Shown piece after piece: positions 14,108-17,207 of a stretch of DNA of 17,207 bases (the first letter of the stretch is position 1; the number at the start of each line of letters is the position of its first letter). The notes beneath the pieces are model-generated. The model was given only the letters and a program-made list of their open reading frames with translations, was not told the DNA's origin and ran no database searches. The DNA is taken from assembly GCA_021166815.1 (NCBI GenBank), contig JAJPEO010000215.1:1-17207 (forward strand), given 5' to 3'. This DNA comes from Nocardioides sp. (GTDB lineage Bacteria; Actinomycetota; Actinomycetes; Propionibacteriales; Nocardioidaceae). The position numbers and the translations under genes were made by a program.

Positions 14108-14871
14108 CGGCGGGGCCGGGCGAAGCCCGCCTCCGCGAGGACGCGCTGCCCGGTCGCGCCGAGGACTAGGTCCATGAACTGACGGGCCAGTCCCGCCGCA
14201 TCGCTGCCCGCGACGGTCGCGATCGGGTAGTCGTTGACCACGCCGGCGGACTCCTCGAAGTCGATGCCCTCGACGGTGTCCCCGGCCACGGTCACGTCGG
14301 TGCGGTAGACCAGGCCTGCGTCGGCCTCACCGGTGACCACCTTGTTGAGCACGTCGGTGACGCTCTGCTCCTCGCTCACCGGGCTGAGGTCGAGTCCGGC
14401 GGCCCCTTCCAGACGGATGGTGGCGGCCCCGCAGGGAACCTCCGGTGCGCACACGACCAGCTTGACGCTGGGACCGGCCAGGTCCGCCAGGCTCGTGATG
14501 CCGGCAGGATTGCCCGGGGCCACCGCGATCTGCATGGTGTTGGCGGCGAAGAGCTCCGGCCCCTCACCGACCAGGTCGTCTGCCACCAGCTTGTCCATGT
14601 TGGCCGTGTCGGCGGAGGCGAACACGTCGGCATCGGCGCCCTGCTGGACCTGGGCCACGAGGTCGGAGGAGCCGGCGAAGCTGAGCGCGACCTCGACACC
14701 GTCATGGGCCTCCTCGAACTCCTCCCCCAGCTGCTCGAACGTCGAGCGCAGGGACGCTGCGGCATAGACCGTCAGCGTCGGGGAGTCGCCCTGGTCAGCA
14801 ATGCCACACGCCGCCAGCCCGGGTGCGAGCAGGGCGAGGGGGATGGCAGCCCAGAGGCGGCGTACGGACAT
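14104..14871 (-). CDS. modA: Molybdate ABC transporter substrate-binding lipoprotein
   Basis: The product is 255 residues. Residues 1-22 form a lipoprotein signal with lipobox LAAC, giving lipidated Cys22, which anchors the binding protein in this monoderm cell. The mature ModA fold shows the usual oxyanion-binding segments: Ser40 in [11 protein letters not shown], Ser68 in SFAGSSDL, the CGAA turn near 147-150, and Tyr189 in GLVYRTDV. These correspond to the molybdate-coordinating positions of E. coli ModA. The DVFASAD and ANTMQIAV segments are also typical. The start ATG at 14869-14871 has GGAG upstream and gives a proper signal peptide; the open frame continues upstream through the regulator gene as a shadow. 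It lies 5 bp after the HTH-Mop regulator gene and overlaps modB. Confidence 0.93.
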   Translation of the reverse strand: MSVRRLWAAIPLALLAPGLAACGIADQGDSPTLTVYAAASLRSTFEQLGEEFEEAHDGVEVALSFAGSSDLVAQVQQGADADVFASADTANMDKLVADDLVGEGPELFAANTMQIAVAPGNPAGITSLADLAGPSVKLVVCAPEVPCGAATIRLEGAAGLDLSPVSEEQSVTDVLNKVVTGEADAGLVYRTDVTVAGDTVEGIDFEESAGVVNDYPIATVAGSDAAGLARQFMDLVLGATGQRVLAEAGFARPRR

Positions 14872-14876
14872 CGCTC

Positions 14877-15284
14877 TCACTCCCTGCCCTGGCCGACGAC
14901 CTCGACGACCACCTGGGTCGACTTGATCGAGGCCACGGCCGCCGAGCCGAGCTCGAGGCGCAGGTCCCGCACGGACTCGCTGCTCATCAGGGAGACGACG
15001 CGGAACGGGCCGCACTGGAGCTCGACCTGCGCCATCACCTCGTCCATGCGGATGTCGGTGACCAGGCCGACGAACCGGTTGCGGGCCGAGCTCGTCACCC
15101 CGCCGGGAAGGCCAGGCGGCGCGGCGTGCTCCCGGGCCACCATCGCCACCGAGTAGCCGTCGACGACCTTGCGCCCGGCGTCGTCGGTCGACGCCTGCAG
15201 CAGCCCACGGTCGATCCACCGGCGCACCGTGTCGTCGCTGACGCCGAGGTAGACCGCTGCCTCACTGACCCGCATCTCCGGCAT
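14877..15284 (-). CDS. HTH-Mop (TOBE) molybdate-responsive regulator
   Basis: The product is 135 residues. Residues 4-25 form a MerR/excisionase-type helix-turn-helix (MRVSEAAVYLGVSDDTVRRWID) with the RGLLQAS wing. Residues about 67-132 form one Mop/TOBE domain (SARNRFVGLVTDIRMDEVMAQV to LGSAAVASIKSTQVVVEV), which binds molybdate or tungstate. This architecture is common in actinobacteria directly ahead of modABC, where it is presumed to control uptake in response to intracellular molybdate. It differs from E. coli ModE in its HTH type and in having one Mop unit. The start at 15284 is preferred because TAGCCT, a -10-like element, stands 7 bases upstream, suggesting near-leaderless mRNA. ATG at 15275 or an upstream in-frame codon at 15317 are alternatives. 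Confidence 0.85.
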   Translation of the reverse strand: MPEMRVSEAAVYLGVSDDTVRRWIDRGLLQASTDDAGRKVVDGYSVAMVAREHAAPPGLPGGVTSSARNRFVGLVTDIRMDEVMAQVELQCGPFRVVSLMSSESVRDLRLELGSAAVASIKSTQVVVEVVGQGRE

Positions 15285-15297
15285 GCAGACGAGGCTA
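15285..15297 (-). promoter_or_regulatory. Candidate promoter -10 of the mod operon
   Basis: On the minus strand TAGCCT (15297-15292) fits TANNNT and lies 7 bases before the chosen ATG of the HTH-Mop gene. There is no Shine-Dalgarno sequence, so the transcript would be leaderless or nearly so. A good -35 is not seen. The gap to the upstream flavoprotein gene is 58 bp, so read-through from that gene is also possible. Confidence 0.3.
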
Positions 15298-15342
15298 CAC
15301 CCGTAGATGCGCCTCAAGCAGCGAAAAGAACCCGCATGTGCG

Positions 15343-17049
15343 TCACACCACCGAGGTGGTCGGGCGACGGCGGGCCGCTCGACGGATCACCGAACCGGGC
15401 TTGGACGCCAGCAGCGGGTCGAAGTCGTCGGTGATCTCGGTCAGGCGCGCCTCGTCGACGAAGACCGCGCCGTCCTTGACCTCCTGCTCGAGGTCACGGC
15501 CGAGCACCTCCCCCGCCGTGCGCATGCCACCCCACATCGTGGCGTTGATGCCGAACAGGTTCTGGGTGCTGTTGCCGGCCAGGAACAGCCCCGGGATGTG
15601 GGTCCTGACTCGCGGGCGGAAGGGCCCAAGGTTCTTCAGCAGCGGGGCGATGCCGTAGCAGTTGCCGTCCGTCGTCAGCGTGAAGCGCTCCTGGGTGATC
15701 GGGGTGGATGCCTCGCAGAAGACCAGGCGCTCCCGGATGTCGGGGATCATCAGCTCCGCGGTGTCCAGGACCCGCTGGGTGAGCTCCTCCTTGAGCTGGC
15801 GGTAGCGCTCGTCGCGGCCGTAGCCGTCACCGTCGCCCGGGTCGGTGGTGACGTTCCAGAAGGCGTGCTCCTTCGGCGCCCAGCTGACCAGCTCGAGCGT
15901 GGAGAAGCCGGGCGGAGCCGAGTGCGTGCCCTCGGGGTCCTTGGCGGTCGGGCAGCTGATGCCGACCGGCATCTTGTCGGGACACCGGCCGGCGGCGACC
16001 TCGCGGTAGTAGCCGTCGACGTCGTTGGTCGGCCACACCCACGCCAGCGGCGGGGTGCCGCGCTCGCGCAGGTCGACGTCGAGGGCGACGTAGACGGCGA
16101 ACATCGGCAGGGTCATCTCGAGGTCGGCCAGCCGCTTGCGCAGGCGCCGGGTGAGGTGCTCCTCCCCGACGAGCTCGGCCCACGTCCTCTTGAAGTCCGC
16201 GGCCGAGACGACGACCTCCGAGCGGATCTCCTCGCCGCCACGCACGCGTACGCCGACCGCGCGGCGGTCCTCGACCAGGATCTTCTCGACGCGCGTCTTG
16301 GTGCGCACCCGACCGCCGTAGGACTGGATGACGTCGGTGAGGTGGGCGCCGATCATCTGGCCCCCACCGCGCGGGTAGTAGGCACCGGCCTGGAGGTAGT
16401 GGTCGAGGAAGCCGGCGTGGAACGCGGCCGGCGTGCGGTGCGGCGGCCAGGTGTAGTCGCCGTTCTCCGCCAGGATCACCGCCTGCGCGTCGGCGCTGAG
16501 CCCGCAGGCGTCCATGAGCGTCGTGATCGGGCGCATCCCCCAGCGCAGCAGGTCGAAGGGGCGCTTCCAGCGGACCTGGTTGGTGGCGATGCCGCGCATG
16601 ATGCCCACGCAGCGGCGCAGGCCGGACTCCTCGTCGGGGAACGCCGCGACGAGCCGCTCGAGGTAGGTGTCCCAGCCGGTCGGCGTCTGCACAGTGGTGC
16701 CCGGGATCATGATCTGGCAGTGGCCCTCGGGGCGCTGGCGCAGCCACGTGATGCGCTCGGTGAGCGCCAGCCCGGACAGGGTGGTCTGCATCCGTCCGCC
16801 CGGACCGCACTCGCCGACGTAGTGGGTGCCGACGTCGAACTCGAACTTGTTGCCCGCGCGCCGGAACGTCTGGGTGCTGCCGCCCACGACCTGGTTGGCC
16901 TCCAGCACCAGCACCTTCTTGCCGTTGGCAGCGAGGTACGCGGCCGTGGTCAGTCCACCCGGACCGGCGCCGACCACCACGGCGTCCCACACCTCGGGGT
17001 CGGTGGCGGGCGTGGGGTCCGGCCCGGCGGGCTGGGTCGTCTGCGTCAT
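15343..17049 (-). CDS. Phytoene desaturase/RetSat-like FAD-dependent oxidoreductase
   Basis: The product is 568 residues. The N-terminal FAD site is VVVGAGPGGLTTAAYLAANG (24-43) with Glu50 at the ribose-binding position and VVGGSTQTF after it. The central segment YYPRGGGQMIGAHLTDVI and the C-terminal IPGLFLAGNSTQNLFGINATMWGGMRTAGEVLG complete the CrtI/CrtISO/retinol saturase pattern. Family members desaturate, isomerise or saturate polyenes, and many bacterial copies with this pattern have unknown lipid-like substrates. No other carotenoid gene is in the window, so carotenoid synthesis should not be assumed. The ATG at 17047-17049 follows a promoter/operator-like region, but the ribosome site is weak. 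It is the most upstream gene of the minus-strand series and lies 58 bp before the mod regulator gene. Confidence 0.85.
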   Translation of the reverse strand: MTQTTQPAGPDPTPATDPEVWDAVVVGAGPGGLTTAAYLAANGKKVLVLEANQVVGGSTQTFRRAGNKFEFDVGTHYVGECGPGGRMQTTLSGLALTERITWLRQRPEGHCQIMIPGTTVQTPTGWDTYLERLVAAFPDEESGLRRCVGIMRGIATNQVRWKRPFDLLRWGMRPITTLMDACGLSADAQAVILAENGDYTWPPHRTPAAFHAGFLDHYLQAGAYYPRGGGQMIGAHLTDVIQSYGGRVRTKTRVEKILVEDRRAVGVRVRGGEEIRSEVVVSAADFKRTWAELVGEEHLTRRLRKRLADLEMTLPMFAVYVALDVDLRERGTPPLAWVWPTNDVDGYYREVAAGRCPDKMPVGISCPTAKDPEGTHSAPPGFSTLELVSWAPKEHAFWNVTTDPGDGDGYGRDERYRQLKEELTQRVLDTAELMIPDIRERLVFCEASTPITQERFTLTTDGNCYGIAPLLKNLGPFRPRVRTHIPGLFLAGNSTQNLFGINATMWGGMRTAGEVLGRDLEQEVKDGAVFVDEARLTEITDDFDPLLASKPGSVIRRAARRRPTTSVV

Positions 17050-17064
17050 GGCGGGTCGCTTTCG

Positions 17065-17093
17065 AAAGTGATCTGGAGTCGGACTCCAGTCAA
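17065..17093 (-). promoter_or_regulatory. Promoter with embedded palindromic operator ahead of the flavoprotein gene
   Basis: On the minus strand, TTGACT (17093-17088) is a near-consensus -35. After a 17-base spacer, CACTTT (17070-17065) fits the minimal -10 pattern. The spacer is almost filled by a perfect inverted repeat at 17073-17089: 8-base arms CTGGAGTC and GACTCCAG around one G. Repressor sites, especially those of TetR-family proteins, often sit like this between -35 and -10. A second short palindrome, CTTTCGAAAG (17059-17068), overlaps the -10. The regulator is not in the window. Confidence 0.55.
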
Positions 17094-17100
17094 CTCCCTG

Positions 17101-17116
17101 TGGCGCCCCGGCGCCA
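17101..17116. repeat. Short inverted repeat in the right-end intergenic region
   Basis: TGGCGCC and GGCGCCA are perfect 7-base arms around CC. It lies 11 bp beyond the operator palindrome of the flavoprotein promoter. It could be a second protein-binding site or a chance GC palindrome. Confidence 0.35.
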
Positions 17117-17167
17117 GTCGTGCCCGTGGCGTGGACGCGCTGCCAGAGGTCCGGCGGTCCCGGCCCG

Positions 17168-17183
17168 AGGGTCCAAGGACCCT
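17168..17183. repeat. Short inverted repeat near the right edge
   Basis: AGGGTCC and GGACCCT are perfect 7-base arms around AA. The size and spacing resemble the GGGACC palindrome at 2813-2826, but with A and T swapped at the fourth arm position, so it is not the same motif. A regulatory role for a plus-strand gene beginning beyond the window is possible. Confidence 0.35.
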
Positions 17184-17201
17184 GCCGTGCGGCGTCCCCG
17201 C

Positions 17202-17207
17202 GGAGGA
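17202..17207 (+). promoter_or_regulatory. Probable ribosome binding site of a gene starting beyond the window
   Basis: The window ends with GGAGGA on the plus strand, a strong Shine-Dalgarno sequence. No credible plus-strand coding frame precedes it in the last 150 bases. A divergent gene, possibly the regulator of the flavoprotein gene, may start a few bases outside; that is inference. Confidence 0.35.

Noticed and set aside
14466..14488. GGGACC...GGTCC inverted repeat inside modA as a second DosR-like box
   Set aside because: The spacing is wrong for the DosR motif, and it lies in the middle of a coding region with conserved protein sequence.
14872..15219. Upstream extension of the modA frame, which would give a 371-residue protein
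   Set aside because: The extension lies over the HTH-Mop gene in another frame, is Arg/Gly-rich, and would bury the clear lipoprotein signal peptide that starts at 14871.
15343..17049. Carotenoid biosynthesis locus
   Set aside because: Only a single CrtI/RetSat-like flavoprotein is present, with no phytoene synthase, prenyl synthase or cyclase nearby. Many such proteins act on other lipids.

Overview
The window is a very GC-rich, densely packed stretch of bacterial chromosome. Gene content and style (GTG/TTG starts, 4-8 bp start/stop overlaps, a MerR-type HTH-Mop regulator ahead of modABC, a lipoprotein ModA) fit an actinobacterium, most likely of the Nocardioides type; that placement is inference. 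There are 16 protein genes and no RNA gene, transposon, CRISPR array or clear pseudogene. No gene-free stretch exceeds 300 bases. The largest is the right end (17050-17207), which holds a promoter/operator-like region and probably the leader of a gene starting just outside.

Left part (1-2.85 kb). The 3' end of a SufE-type sulfur acceptor gene (plus strand) faces a compact minus-strand operon: a small unrecognised helical protein, two adjacent DUF2249 proteins and a VOC-family protein, all with overlapping stops and starts. A 30-bp near-perfect palindrome lies just ahead of this operon. Upstream on the same strand is a second coupled pair, a two-CBS-domain protein and a class-I glutamine amidotransferase. 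It is preceded by a 14-bp palindrome resembling the DosR/DevR box of dormancy/hypoxia regulons.

Middle (2.85-10.15 kb). A secreted glycerophosphodiester phosphodiesterase is followed by a catabolic gene set. On the minus strand are CoA-acylating (methyl)malonate-semialdehyde dehydrogenase, a class-III omega-aminotransferase and a PuuB-like FAD amine oxidoreductase. A gamma-aminobutyraldehyde dehydrogenase-like gene is divergent from them. Together they suggest breakdown of polyamines and omega-amino acids: amine to amino-aldehyde, to amino acid (GABA or beta-alanine), to semialdehyde, to acetyl-/propionyl-CoA.

Right part (10.15-17.2 kb), all minus strand. A phytoene desaturase/RetSat-like flavoprotein is followed by a molybdate uptake operon (HTH-Mop regulator, modA, modB, modC) and then a cholesterol-oxidase-like GMC oxidoreductase. 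The GMC protein has a ferredoxin-like Cys cluster and an unusual fused C-terminal domain of about 160 residues. The promoter of the flavoprotein gene carries a perfect palindrome between its -35 and -10 elements.
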